Shown one piece after another: positions 8,290 through 16,407 of a stretch of DNA of 22,663 nucleotides. The stretch lies in NCBI GenBank assembly GCA_015654965.1, contig JAATGD010000174.1, forward strand, positions 1-22,663. The letters are read 5' to 3'. Made by a program: the position numbers and the translations under genes. The notes under the pieces are model-generated. The model made no database searches. It had not been told where the DNA came from and saw nothing but the letters and a program-made list of their open reading frames with translations. The DNA comes from Hyphomicrobiales bacterium. GTDB taxonomy: Bacteria; Pseudomonadota; Alphaproteobacteria; Rhizobiales; Rhizobiaceae. Each line of letters starts with the position of its first letter. Within the stretch, counting starts at the first letter, position 1.

Positions 8290-9032
8290 CAGATATCCAT
8301 ACGGTTGAAAATGGCGCTCGGCAGGTTGCGGATAATCAGCATGATCAGGCGCCAGAAACCCGGTGCATAGGCTATCGGGCCACCGCGTCTGGAACGGCTG
8401 TAAGCAATCGCCGCCACCTGTTCCGGTTTCGCCCAGAGCAGGCCCTTCCTGTCCATGTTTTCGGTCATTGGTGTGATCGTCGGACCGGGCTTGATCAGCA
8501 CCGCGCGCGGTCCCTTATCCGCGAAACGATGCGCGATGCCCTCAACCAGTGCGGCCAGTCCGGCCTTTGCCGCACCATAAATATAATTGGCGCGGCGACC
8601 ACGATCACCGGCAACGGAGCCAATCACCACAAGCGTCCCCCTGCCCTGCTTCTCCAGCACGTCCGCAGCCGCTAGGCTCCATGCGGCAGCCGAATTGAAA
8701 TTGACGCGCAATATTTCTTCCGCGGCCACCAGATCGCGTTCTGCGCGGCCCTGATCGCCCAGAATGCCATAGGCAAGCAATATCTGGTCAACGCCGCCAA
8801 TCTGCGCAACAAAAGCCGCAAAGCGCGCTGCCGCATCCTCCGGCACCGCAAGATCGCTGATCGCAGTCTCCACCCGTTCCGCACCACGGGTTTTCAAATC
8901 CGCGGCGATCTGGTCGAGCCGTAGCTGATCACGCCCCACAAGCAGGATCGAAGCGCCGTCCTTCGCGTGCAGGCGTGCCGTCGCAGTGGCGATTGCCGAA
9001 GTGGCTCCAAGAATAATCAGGCGCAATGTCAT
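8289..9032 (-). CDS. DprE2-like SDR, predicted polyprenyl-phosphoryl-2-keto-pentose reductase
   Basis: 247 residues, a classical short-chain dehydrogenase. The cofactor motif LGATSAIATATARL (residues 8-21) has the same layout as the LGGTSEIALA of mycobacterial DprE2, and the active site is YGAAKAG with Y152/K156. DprE2 reduces the 2-keto intermediate produced by DprE1 to polyprenyl-phosphoryl-D-arabinose, so the two together epimerise ribose to arabinose. The C-terminal tail (FWRLIMLIIRNLPSAIF) is hydrophobic, suggesting membrane association, as expected for a lipid-linked substrate. The gene lies 3 nt after the DprE1-like gene. The assignment relies on sequence resemblance plus pairing; a generic SDR role is the alternative. 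Confidence 0.82.
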   Translation of the reverse strand: MTLRLIILGATSAIATATARLHAKDGASILLVGRDQLRLDQIAADLKTRGAERVETAISDLAVPEDAAARFAAFVAQIGGVDQILLAYGILGDQGRAERDLVAAEEILRVNFNSAAAWSLAAADVLEKQGRGTLVVIGSVAGDRGRRANYIYGAAKAGLAALVEGIAHRFADKGPRAVLIKPGPTITPMTENMDRKGLLWAKPEQVAAIAYSRSRRGGPIAYAPGFWRLIMLIIRNLPSAIFNRMDI

Positions 9033-9035
9033 CCC

Positions 9036-10370
9036 CTATTTCGCTACACGCGCCCAGAAATGGGAGCTGAATCCATGGTCTACATGTCTTGCGAACGCTT
9101 CCCATTCGGGATAGCCGCTCTGGAACATTTTTGCCGACATGCGCCCGTCTTTTGCAGGATAAAGTCTGCCGCCAGCCTCTAGCACAATCGCATCAAGCTT
9201 TTCCATCAATCGAAGCGTTTTATCGCCCCGATTGGGAAAATCGAGCGCCAGCGTCGTTCCCTCGCGTGGGAAAGATAACAGTCCGGGCGATTTTTTACCC
9301 CCGAAAGTTTTGAGCACCGCCAGAAACGATCCCTGCCCGCTTTGGGAAATGACATGGAGCATATCGCGCGTGGCTTGCAACTGATGCTCAGGCGGAACGA
9401 CGGACTGGTATTGATACATGCCCTTGCGTCCATACATCCGGTTCCATCTGCCGATGGCATCGAGCGGGTAGAAGAACGGATAGGCGGGCACCGTCGCATG
9501 TCCCGCTTTTCTCTTACCATTCCAGAAATAAAGGGCATTGAAGGCGCGAATGGAATAAGAGTTCATGGCCATTGCCGGCAGATTGACCGGCATGGTGAAG
9601 CGCGTATTGCCACGATCCAGAAGCCGACTACCGGCCGGGGCATGATTTCCACGCGTGAAAATTCCCCGCCCCGTGGCATCGCCTTTCGACAGGCAATCGA
9701 TCCACGACACAGTGTAAGCGTAGCCGTTTTCGCTCTCTTGTGAGAGCGTGAAAAATTCTTCCAGATTACCGAAAGGAATATTTTCGGCGTCTATCAGCGC
9801 ACTCTCGACCGGAATGACTTCCAGCTCGACCCAGCTGATCAGACCGGTCAGCCCAAGCCCGCCGATTGTCGCGGCAAACAGCCCGGTCTGGTCATTCGGC
9901 GTCAGTTCGATATCCTGCCCATCCGAGCGCAAAAGCCCCAGCCGACGCACCCAGCAACCGATCGTGCCATGGCTATGATGGTTCTTGCCGTGCACATCAT
10001 TGGCCACCGCGCCACCAAGTGTGACGAAGCGTGTTCCCGGCGTGACCGGCAGGAAAAAGCCTTGCCGGACGATGATTTGCAAAATCGCTTCAAACGAAAC
10101 ACCCGCCTCTGCACGCAACAGCCGTGTTTGCGGATCGAAAGTGATAAGATGATCCAGAGCCGTCACATCGATCAGTCGACCATCGGGATTGAGACAGCTA
10201 TCCCCATAGGAACGCCGCAAACCGCAAGCCAGAAGACTGTTTTCAGGCGAACCATCGCTTGAAACCAGCGCAGGCAACTGGTCGCGCCATGCGGGCATAG
10301 CCACCCTATGCTCGCGCAATACGGTTCCTCCCCAGGAGCGGATATCGTCGCGGGAAACGAAATGGCTCAT
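9036..10370 (-). CDS. DprE1-like FAD-dependent oxidase, predicted polyprenyl-phosphoryl-ribose 2'-epimerase subunit
   Basis: 444 residues, a vanillyl-alcohol-oxidase / D-arabinono-lactone-oxidase type flavoprotein. Visible features are the FAD-binding stretch CGLRRSYGDSCLN, PGTRFVTLGGAVANDVHGKN, and HGKNHH at residues 127-132 within a segment very close to the HGKNHHSAGSFGNHV region I recall for mycobacterial DprE1. The C-terminal half has YPLDAIGRWNRMYGRKG and ends SSHFWARV. In mycobacteria this enzyme oxidises the 2-OH of decaprenyl-phosphoryl-ribose before DprE2 reduction. Its ATG overlaps the TGA of the UbiA gene by 4 bp (ATGA), so the two are coupled. Length and motifs indicate an intact gene. 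Confidence 0.85.
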   Translation of the reverse strand: MSHFVSRDDIRSWGGTVLREHRVAMPAWRDQLPALVSSDGSPENSLLACGLRRSYGDSCLNPDGRLIDVTALDHLITFDPQTRLLRAEAGVSFEAILQIIVRQGFFLPVTPGTRFVTLGGAVANDVHGKNHHSHGTIGCWVRRLGLLRSDGQDIELTPNDQTGLFAATIGGLGLTGLISWVELEVIPVESALIDAENIPFGNLEEFFTLSQESENGYAYTVSWIDCLSKGDATGRGIFTRGNHAPAGSRLLDRGNTRFTMPVNLPAMAMNSYSIRAFNALYFWNGKRKAGHATVPAYPFFYPLDAIGRWNRMYGRKGMYQYQSVVPPEHQLQATRDMLHVISQSGQGSFLAVLKTFGGKKSPGLLSFPREGTTLALDFPNRGDKTLRLMEKLDAIVLEAGGRLYPAKDGRMSAKMFQSGYPEWEAFARHVDHGFSSHFWARVAK

Positions 10371-11800
10371 AGGGCGACAACGAACAGAAGGGCAACGACA
10401 ATGCCAAGGCCAATGCTCACGCGGTCGCGAATGGCAAAACTCACCGGATCGTCATTCATCTTGCCCCGATGCGACAACAGCCAGATGCGTCCAAGCCAGA
10501 TCGAAAGCACAAGCGGGATCAGCGCCAATGGCTGCGGGTGCGAATAGCTGTTGCTCGGCAGGAGTTCCAGCAGGATGAAAATCATCATGACGACCAGCGA
10601 TGCAATCGCGGTGCCAAGCCCCATGGCCAATGTCAGCGGGGCATCCTCAACCTCATAGCCGCGGCTTTTCAGGCTCGTTCCCCCCATCAGCGATGCACGG
10701 ACAATTTCCGTATGCCGCTTGGCGGATGCCAGCGAGAAAAAGAAGAAAACGGCAAAAGTCAGCAGCCATTCAGGATGCGGATCGGCCAGCAGCGACACGC
10801 CCATGACCAGTCTCAGGGTAAACAACACCCCGATGATGAGCATATCCAGCAGCGGAATACGTTTGAGGCCGAGCGAATAGGCCCCGGTGATCACAAGATA
10901 AGCGAGCAAAGCCAGCCCGAACCGTGGCGCGACACTAAAGGCAATGGCAAAGCCTCCGACTAGCAGCCCTATGGCCAAGACGAAAGCGGTTCGTATTGAC
11001 AATTGTGCGCTTGCAATCGCGCGATTGCGTTTCGTCCAGTGATGACGGTCCGCATGAACATCGGCAATATCATTAAGGAGATATGTCGCCGAGGTCACGG
11101 CCAACAGACAGGCAAAAGCAATGATCGCCTGAAGCCAGAGGCCGATATTCGTCCATTCATGCGCCAAGATGAGCGGTGCGAACATCAGGACATTTTTCGA
11201 CCAGTGATGAACGCGGATCGCTTTCAGAAAGGCCTTCAGGCCAAGCCGGGGATTGTCAAAACTTGCCAGCACGGGCTTGCCCAGGCCTTTGGCGCGTGCG
11301 GTAACGGCGGGTTTTGTGCCCGCCAGTACGATACCGCTCGATTCTTTCCAGACATTCAGATCGGCAGCGTGATCGCCGACATAGATAAATCCATCCGGGA
11401 ACTGCTTTTTCAGATATTCAGCCTTGGCTGGCCCTTTCAGGTTTGCCTGCGCGGATCCGATGGCCGAGCTGAATATGCCGAGGCTTGAAGCAACATGGTC
11501 GACGATGGATTGATCAGCCGCCGAACAGAGATGCAGCGTATGGCCTTCACCGGCCTTTTCGTTCAGCCACTGGATCAGGTCTTCGCGCAGGGGAAACACC
11601 ACATCAGAGAGGTTTACCTGTGAAGCGATGGCCGCTTTCAACCTGTGGCGACCTTGGATGAGTTGTGGCAAACACTGAACGAAAGCAAGCGGCTGTTTGA
11701 AAAACAACATCGCAGCCGTTTCATAGAGTGTGTCCGACAAGATCAATGTCTTATCGAGATCCACCACGATCGGCAGACGCTCTTCCTGATTGCCACTCAT
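10367..11800 (-). CDS. HAD-UbiA fusion, predicted polyprenyl-phosphate 5-phosphoribosyltransferase/phosphatase
   Basis: 477 residues from the chosen start. The N-terminal ~190 residues are a HAD phosphatase with DLDKT (nucleophile D14, D16) and GDHAADLN (142-149). The rest is a polytopic UbiA prenyltransferase with NDIADVHAD (243-251) and YSLGLKRIPLLD. UbiA relatives such as Rv3806c transfer phosphoribose from PRPP to polyprenyl phosphate; the HAD part would remove the 5-phosphate, giving polyprenyl-phosphoryl-ribose for the DprE1-like enzyme. Fusion of both steps in one protein differs from mycobacteria, where they are separate. I chose ATG 11800 because AGGA lies 8 nt upstream; ATG 11836 would add 12 residues but has no ribosome site. 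It is the first gene of the minus-strand operon. Confidence 0.85.
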   Translation of the reverse strand: MSGNQEERLPIVVDLDKTLILSDTLYETAAMLFFKQPLAFVQCLPQLIQGRHRLKAAIASQVNLSDVVFPLREDLIQWLNEKAGEGHTLHLCSAADQSIVDHVASSLGIFSSAIGSAQANLKGPAKAEYLKKQFPDGFIYVGDHAADLNVWKESSGIVLAGTKPAVTARAKGLGKPVLASFDNPRLGLKAFLKAIRVHHWSKNVLMFAPLILAHEWTNIGLWLQAIIAFACLLAVTSATYLLNDIADVHADRHHWTKRNRAIASAQLSIRTAFVLAIGLLVGGFAIAFSVAPRFGLALLAYLVITGAYSLGLKRIPLLDMLIIGVLFTLRLVMGVSLLADPHPEWLLTFAVFFFFSLASAKRHTEIVRASLMGGTSLKSRGYEVEDAPLTLAMGLGTAIASLVVMMIFILLELLPSNSYSHPQPLALIPLVLSIWLGRIWLLSHRGKMNDDPVSFAIRDRVSIGLGIVVALLFVVAL

Positions 11801-12067
11801 AGCATTTTCCTGCTGCCGGACCTGTGCATTCAACATATCGAATCCGAAATTTTGGCTGACGCAGCAGCATCATAAGCCCATTACCCACCATGGAGCAGAT
11901 ACTATAGGATAACGTGCACTGACAATAGTTTAAATCTTTTGCTTATTTTCACCTCGCTCCACGATATATCCGGACAGAACGCGAAGCGATTTTCCATGAA
12001 CCGTGGAACCGGAACCTGTTTTCAGGAAACAGCAAGTGGAATGAAACAGAGAGTTTTTGATTGATCA

Positions 12068-12142
12068 TGGCTGGGGCGCCTGGATTCGAACCAGGGAATG
12101 CCGGTACCAAAAACCGGTGCCTTACCGCTTGGCTACGCCCCA
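12068..12142 (-). tRNA. tRNA-Gln (anticodon TTG)
   Basis: Read on the minus strand, 75 nt fold as a full cloverleaf. The 7-bp acceptor is TGGGGCG/CGCCCCA, the D stem GCC/GGC, and the anticodon stem CCGGT/ACCGG with loop TTTTGGT, giving anticodon TTG. The T arm is CCTGG-TTCGAAT-CCAGG, followed by discriminator G and an encoded CCA. The U1-A72 pair is typical of glutamine tRNAs. Confidence 0.97.
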
Positions 12143-12174
12143 ACACATCAAACCGAAGCAATCGGCTGCGCGGC

Positions 12175-12203
12175 CTTATAGCCGCTTCAAAAGCCAAGCG
12201 CAA
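12175..12203 (-). promoter_or_regulatory. Sigma-70 type promoter of the tRNA-Gln gene
   Basis: On the minus strand, TTGCGC (12198-12203) and TATAAG (12175-12180) are separated by exactly 17 bp and lie 33 bp upstream of the mature tRNA 5' end. A GC-rich stretch (GCCGCGC) follows the -10, as expected for a stable-RNA discriminator. Confidence 0.7.
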
Positions 12204-12372
12204 TCGCCTAATGGCGAAATCCCACATAAGCTTACAGCCATCGCAGGAAGCGAACAGCAAGCCCCGTAATCAGTTGTGCAAGCAGTCGTGGACGCACTCG
12301 ACCGGGGCATTTTCCTCGGGCCTGAAAGCTGGTAATCCTTGAGCCGTCATTTCATCCAATATTGGTTTCTCA

Positions 12373-13380
12373 ATGCTTTTTTTGGCAATCCCGTTCCTGT
12401 TCAGTGCCGTTTTGTGCGTCTTGAGTCTTTTCATCCTTTCAAGCCTGCTGCCAAAGACATTTCTGGCAGCCCGTATGAATGCGCGTTCAAATCATTCGGT
12501 TGCGGCGCGCCAGATCGGCGGCTTCGCGCTCATACCGGCCATTCTGGTTGCACTCATGCTTTTTGGTGCCGATTGGGGACTGCCCCCACGCCTTCTGTCC
12601 TGCGTGACGGGTGCGGCCCTGCTCCTCTGGCTCATCGGCGCGCTGGACGATCATTATGAATTGTCCGAAATCCTGCGTCTGGGTTCGCAATTGCTGGCAG
12701 CCGCTATCACCGTATATGGGCTTGGGCCAGAATTCCGGCTTTTGCCCGACCTGCTTCCCTACTGGCTGGAGGCTGCGGCGATTGTCTTCGTGTTGCTTGT
12801 CGCCATCAACGTCACCAATTTCATGGATGGGCTTGACCTGATGACCGTATCGGGTCTTGGCCTGCCAATCGCGGGCATTGCGGTTTTAAGCGCCCTCGGT
12901 TTTGCCGGCATGCAAAGCGGCGGTCCTGGTGCTGTCATTGCGGGTGGCCTGTTTGGGTTCGCATTCTTCAATGTGCCCCCTGCCCGTATTTTTCTGGGCG
13001 ATTCCGGCAGCCTGCCGCTGGGGCTGATGGCGGGTACGGCTTTTCTGTTGCTGGCGCACGAAACCCATATCGTCGTCGCACTGATCCTGCCGCTTTATTA
13101 TATTCTCGATAGCGCTTCGACCATCGTCATGCGATTGGTTGAGGGGGAAAACATCCTAAAGGCGCATTCAAAACATGCCTATCAGGTCGCCAAAAGAGCG
13201 GGATGGAGTGTGCTGAAAGTCGTGACACACGTGGCCCTGCTCAATATCATACTGATCGCATGCACGATTGCGCTGCTATCGCTCGATCATCTGTTCGCGC
13301 AACTGGCTTTCTTGCTGATCGCAACCGTTGCCACCTTGTTTCTGCTGCTGGATTTGCGCGGTCGCTTCAAGAAGTTATGA
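12373..13380 (+). CDS. wbkF: WbkF-type polyprenyl-phosphate sugar-1-phosphate transferase (O-antigen priming)
   Basis: 335 residues, a polytopic inner-membrane protein of the WecA/MraY (PNPT) family. Diagnostic motifs are GALDDHYELS (cytoplasmic DD), NVTNFMDGLDL, FLGDSGSLPLG and the late basic loop KAHSKHAYQVAKRAGW. It would transfer a HexNAc- or QuiNAc-1-phosphate to undecaprenyl phosphate to start O-polysaccharide synthesis. In Brucella, wbkF next to wbkD is known to be needed for smooth LPS and is proposed to prime with QuiNAc. No clear ribosome site precedes ATG 12373, and an in-frame TGA lies at 12340, so the start cannot move far. Its last 14 bp overlap the end of wbkD on the other strand. 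It is the only plus-strand gene between the tRNA and wbkD. Confidence 0.9.
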   Translation: MLFLAIPFLFSAVLCVLSLFILSSLLPKTFLAARMNARSNHSVAARQIGGFALIPAILVALMLFGADWGLPPRLLSCVTGAALLLWLIGALDDHYELSEILRLGSQLLAAAITVYGLGPEFRLLPDLLPYWLEAAAIVFVLLVAINVTNFMDGLDLMTVSGLGLPIAGIAVLSALGFAGMQSGGPGAVIAGGLFGFAFFNVPPARIFLGDSGSLPLGLMAGTAFLLLAHETHIVVALILPLYYILDSASTIVMRLVEGENILKAHSKHAYQVAKRAGWSVLKVVTHVALLNIILIACTIALLSLDHLFAQLAFLLIATVATLFLLLDLRGRFKKL

Positions 13381-15235
13381 CGCTGAACAATATCTTGCGC
13401 ACCGCTTCGATATCGCCTGCCTTTAATGCAGCGCGCAACGCTTCGATGCTTGCCGGTACATTGACCGCAGTCTTGATGCCCTTGGGCGCGCGCATGATCT
13501 TGGGATGCAGGGTCGGCTGCGCCTGCGAAGGATCGTAGAAGAGTTCTTCATACATCTTCTCGCCTTCACGAATGCCCGTGACTTCGATGGCGATATCACC
13601 CGACGGGTTGTCTTCATTGCGCACGGTCAGGCCAGCGAGGAGAATCATGTTTTCGGCGAGATCGGCAATCCTGATCGGCTCGCCCATTTCCAGAAGCACC
13701 GTATCGCCCGATTGCGCCACGGCACCTGATTGCACGATGAGTTCCGCCGCTTCCTTGATCGACATGAAGTACCGCGTCATCTCCGCATGCGTCAGCGTGA
13801 TGGGACCGCCATGGGCAATCTGCTCGCGAAACAGCGGTACCACGGAACCGTTCGAGCCAAGCACATTGCCGAAACGCACCGAATAAAAGGCTTTTTTCTT
13901 GCCAGCCTGCTCGGCCAGAACACCACAATAATAAACCACCAGTTCGGCCCAGCGCTTGGTCGCACCCATCACATTGGTCGGGCGCACCGCCTTGTCGGAA
14001 GAAATCAGCACCATCCGCTCGACATCGGAAGCAAGAGCTGCTTGCGCCACGGTCAATGTCCCGAAAATATTGTTTTCGATGCCAACCAGCGGATTCCTTT
14101 CCACCAGCGGCACATGCTTATAGGCCGCGCAATGATAGAGCGTATCGATATGATAATCTTTCAGCGTCTTTTCAAGGAGAACAGGATCGCAGACAGAACC
14201 GAGAACCGGAATGATCGGACAGGACGCAACTTCACGCAATTGCCGGTCGATCTGGTAAAGCGCAAATTCGCTCAACTCGAAAAGGACAATCGATTCCGGG
14301 TGCCATTGCGCAATGATATGGCATAGCTGACTGCCGATCGACCCGCCAGCGCCCGTTACCATGATGCGGCGTCCTTCGACCACGCTACGCAACAGCGTCG
14401 CATCAGGCGGAACGGGCGAGCGGCCAAGCAGATCGTCGATCTCGATATTGCGCAGCGCGGAAATGAGATATTTGCCAGTGCTCAGATCGGCAATCGGCGG
14501 CAGAATCCGCGCATTGACAGGAACCCCGCGCAGCAGGCGGGCTACATGCTGCCGCTGCGCCTGGTCCAGCCCCGGCTCGGAGACCAGCACCTGCTTGATA
14601 CCGTAATTCTCAATAAGAGCCAGAATATCTTCGATACCGTAAACCCGCAGGCCCACGACATCCATGCCCTTTTCCTTGCCCGTCGGGTCGATGAAACCGA
14701 CCACCAGCGTATCGCTATGGCTGCGAAGCGCCGTTGCGAGCTGACGCGCGGGTTCGCCCACGCCAATAATCAGGGCGGAACTGGAAAAATTCCGTCCGGT
14801 TTCTGCATTTCGCAGCAGCCATTTGGCACCGAACCGGCTTGCGGTGACAAGAACAGTACTCAAAAGCCAGTAGAGAAACGGCACGGAACGCGGCAGGCCA
14901 GCGCTGCCATAAAGTTCCATCAGGAAGACAAGTGCCACCCAGAACAGCGATGCGACCGCGGTCGCCTGAAAGATCGGCCAGATCGCCCGTTCCGCCAGAT
15001 AGCGGATGATGGCGCGATAAAGCCCGAAGCGGACGAAGACCGGTACGGAAAGGACAGGTGCGATGACAATCAGGAAAAGCTGGGCGTAACTGGGAGTGAA
15101 GAGAAAACCGAGGCGAATCACGAAAGCCAGATAGGCGCTCAGCAGAAGTAGAACGCAATCACTCAGCATGAGAATGATCTGCTTGGTGAAGCGTGGCAGC
15201 AATGCCAGTCTTTGCCAGGGGGTCTTCAAACTCAT
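13367..15235 (-). CDS. wbkD: WbkD-type membrane UDP-HexNAc 4,6-dehydratase/epimerase (CapD/FlaA1 family)
   Basis: 622 residues from ATG 15235. Four or so N-terminal membrane segments are followed by a CoA-binding-like Rossmann domain (SALIIGVGEPARQLATALRS) and a C-terminal extended SDR domain with GAGGSIGS at 295-302 and SSDKAVRPTNVMGATKR from 412. As in PglF and other membrane dehydratases, the usual catalytic tyrosine is methionine (M423) with K427. YSVRFGNVLGSNGSV and ITGIREGEKMYEELF-type motifs are present. It likely makes the 4-keto-6-deoxy HexNAc precursor of QuiNAc, the sugar WbkF attaches to the lipid. A TTG at 15277 would add 14 residues, but the ATG preceded by AGGA is preferred. 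It converges on wbkF. Confidence 0.9.
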   Translation of the reverse strand: MSLKTPWQRLALLPRFTKQIILMLSDCVLLLLSAYLAFVIRLGFLFTPSYAQLFLIVIAPVLSVPVFVRFGLYRAIIRYLAERAIWPIFQATAVASLFWVALVFLMELYGSAGLPRSVPFLYWLLSTVLVTASRFGAKWLLRNAETGRNFSSSALIIGVGEPARQLATALRSHSDTLVVGFIDPTGKEKGMDVVGLRVYGIEDILALIENYGIKQVLVSEPGLDQAQRQHVARLLRGVPVNARILPPIADLSTGKYLISALRNIEIDDLLGRSPVPPDATLLRSVVEGRRIMVTGAGGSIGSQLCHIIAQWHPESIVLFELSEFALYQIDRQLREVASCPIIPVLGSVCDPVLLEKTLKDYHIDTLYHCAAYKHVPLVERNPLVGIENNIFGTLTVAQAALASDVERMVLISSDKAVRPTNVMGATKRWAELVVYYCGVLAEQAGKKKAFYSVRFGNVLGSNGSVVPLFREQIAHGGPITLTHAEMTRYFMSIKEAAELIVQSGAVAQSGDTVLLEMGEPIRIADLAENMILLAGLTVRNEDNPSGDIAIEVTGIREGEKMYEELFYDPSQAQPTLHPKIMRAPKGIKTAVNVPASIEALRAALKAGDIEAVRKILFSVITS

Positions 15236-15426
15236 ACGCACATAATCCTGCTCCCCGGGCGGGTCGACATAAAACAATAGTCCCGATCAGCGTAACTCTT
15301 CGCCAATCGTCACATGCAGCCCCCACCCCCAGTATTCTGGAACTGTTATCATGAGTCCCGTCAATGGACCATGTCAATTGCAAAAAGAGCCAATGAACAA
15401 AGATGTTCTGCAGAAAAATCAAGTGT

Positions 15427-15449
15427 CTGGATAGCATTCAGCCATCCAG
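15427..15449 (-). terminator. Possible terminator of the DUF2793 gene
   Basis: On the minus strand, CTGGATGGC-TGAAT-GCTATCCAG forms a 9-bp stem with one G-U pair. It lies 37 nt after the DUF2793 stop and is followed after 8 nt by a run of five T. The delayed T run makes it a moderate call. The rest of 15236-15486 shows no open gene. Confidence 0.45.
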
Positions 15450-15486
15450 ATCCTGGGTTTATGCAGTGCGTCATTCGCTTTCTTTT

Positions 15487-16323
15487 TTAAAAAATCGGCA
15501 TGCCCGTCTGGACGCTGCGCCAGTGACTTCCATCCGAATAGACGAGCTGGGCGCCCGCATCGGCATCCTCGACATAGATCAGGGCGCCAGCGCCATGGTT
15601 GGAGGCCAATGGCAAGGCCAATACGGAATAGGTGGCCGGACGGATCGGGCCATCGACATCGAGCCGGGTCTGCGGCCATTGCCCGCCAATGGCGATATTG
15701 CCAGTTGCGCGGTCCACGCGCAGGGCCTCGCGCCATTGCCCTTCGTCACTACCGACCTTGACGCTGAAATCATTGCTGCCATTCAGCCCCATTTCGGCAT
15801 GCCCGGTCCAGTTGCTCTGGAACAGCAGGCTCGCAGTATCGGTTGCAGCCTGCTTGTTCACCTTCACCTGATGCCCGGCACCGGCATTGTTGAAAAGGCT
15901 TGCCTCCGAGGAAAGCGCGAAGCGGTTGACCGCATCCGCTACGGCCTCAACGCCAAGGGTGGAAACCGACAGATTATCCGGCACGTCGCCTGAAGCATTC
16001 CAGCCCGTGCCGTCAAAAACCAGAACGCGGTTTTCAGCCTCGATATAAGCCTGCCAGCCCACATGCGGCGTGATGAACAGCCAGCCATCATCGATGAAAC
16101 AGGCAATGGCGCCGTCCTGCCCCGCCCAGACGCCGGTCGCGGGCGACGCCACGATATAGCGCTCGCCCGCAAGTGGTGTGACGGGCGCACCCGTCCCATC
16201 GCGCGATTTGACGCTCAGATTGACCACTGCATCGATGAGCCGCAGCGCTTCATTATGGGTGACATGTTTCTGCGCCTGACTGGGCAGGATATAGGGAAGT
16301 TTCAGGTTGGGCGTTTCATCCAT
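15487..16323 (-). CDS. DUF2793 family protein (phage/tail-associated type)
   Basis: 278 residues. The N-terminal NLKLPYILPSQAQKHVTHNEALRLIDAVV and the following ERYIVASPATGVWAGQDGAIACF and WLFITPHVGW segments are the hallmark of DUF2793, an alphaproteobacterial family often encoded with phage or gene-transfer-agent tail genes. The last 100 residues (GSNDFSVKVGSDEG, DVDGPIRPATYSV) resemble tail-fibre-like repeats that ask for a beta-rich fold. No signal peptide or membrane segment is visible. The start has GAGGAA 6 nt upstream. No phage structural neighbour is in the window, so it is either a domesticated remnant or a stand-alone gene. Function is unknown. Confidence 0.8.
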   Translation of the reverse strand: MDETPNLKLPYILPSQAQKHVTHNEALRLIDAVVNLSVKSRDGTGAPVTPLAGERYIVASPATGVWAGQDGAIACFIDDGWLFITPHVGWQAYIEAENRVLVFDGTGWNASGDVPDNLSVSTLGVEAVADAVNRFALSSEASLFNNAGAGHQVKVNKQAATDTASLLFQSNWTGHAEMGLNGSNDFSVKVGSDEGQWREALRVDRATGNIAIGGQWPQTRLDVDGPIRPATYSVLALPLASNHGAGALIYVEDADAGAQLVYSDGSHWRSVQTGMPIF

Positions 16324-16407
16324 GATCGGTTCCTCGCAAGTGATGGCGCAGAGTTTATGTCCATCATGGCCTGCGGGGATAAACGGGGGAAAGGTCGCTT
16401 AAAAAGG

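Noticed and set aside
11949..12260. 103-codon minus-strand open frame
   Set aside because: It runs through the tRNA-Gln gene and its promoter, so it is not a real gene.
13730..14326. 198-codon plus-strand open frame
   Set aside because: Antisense to the SDR domain of wbkD; no ribosome site or recognisable domain.
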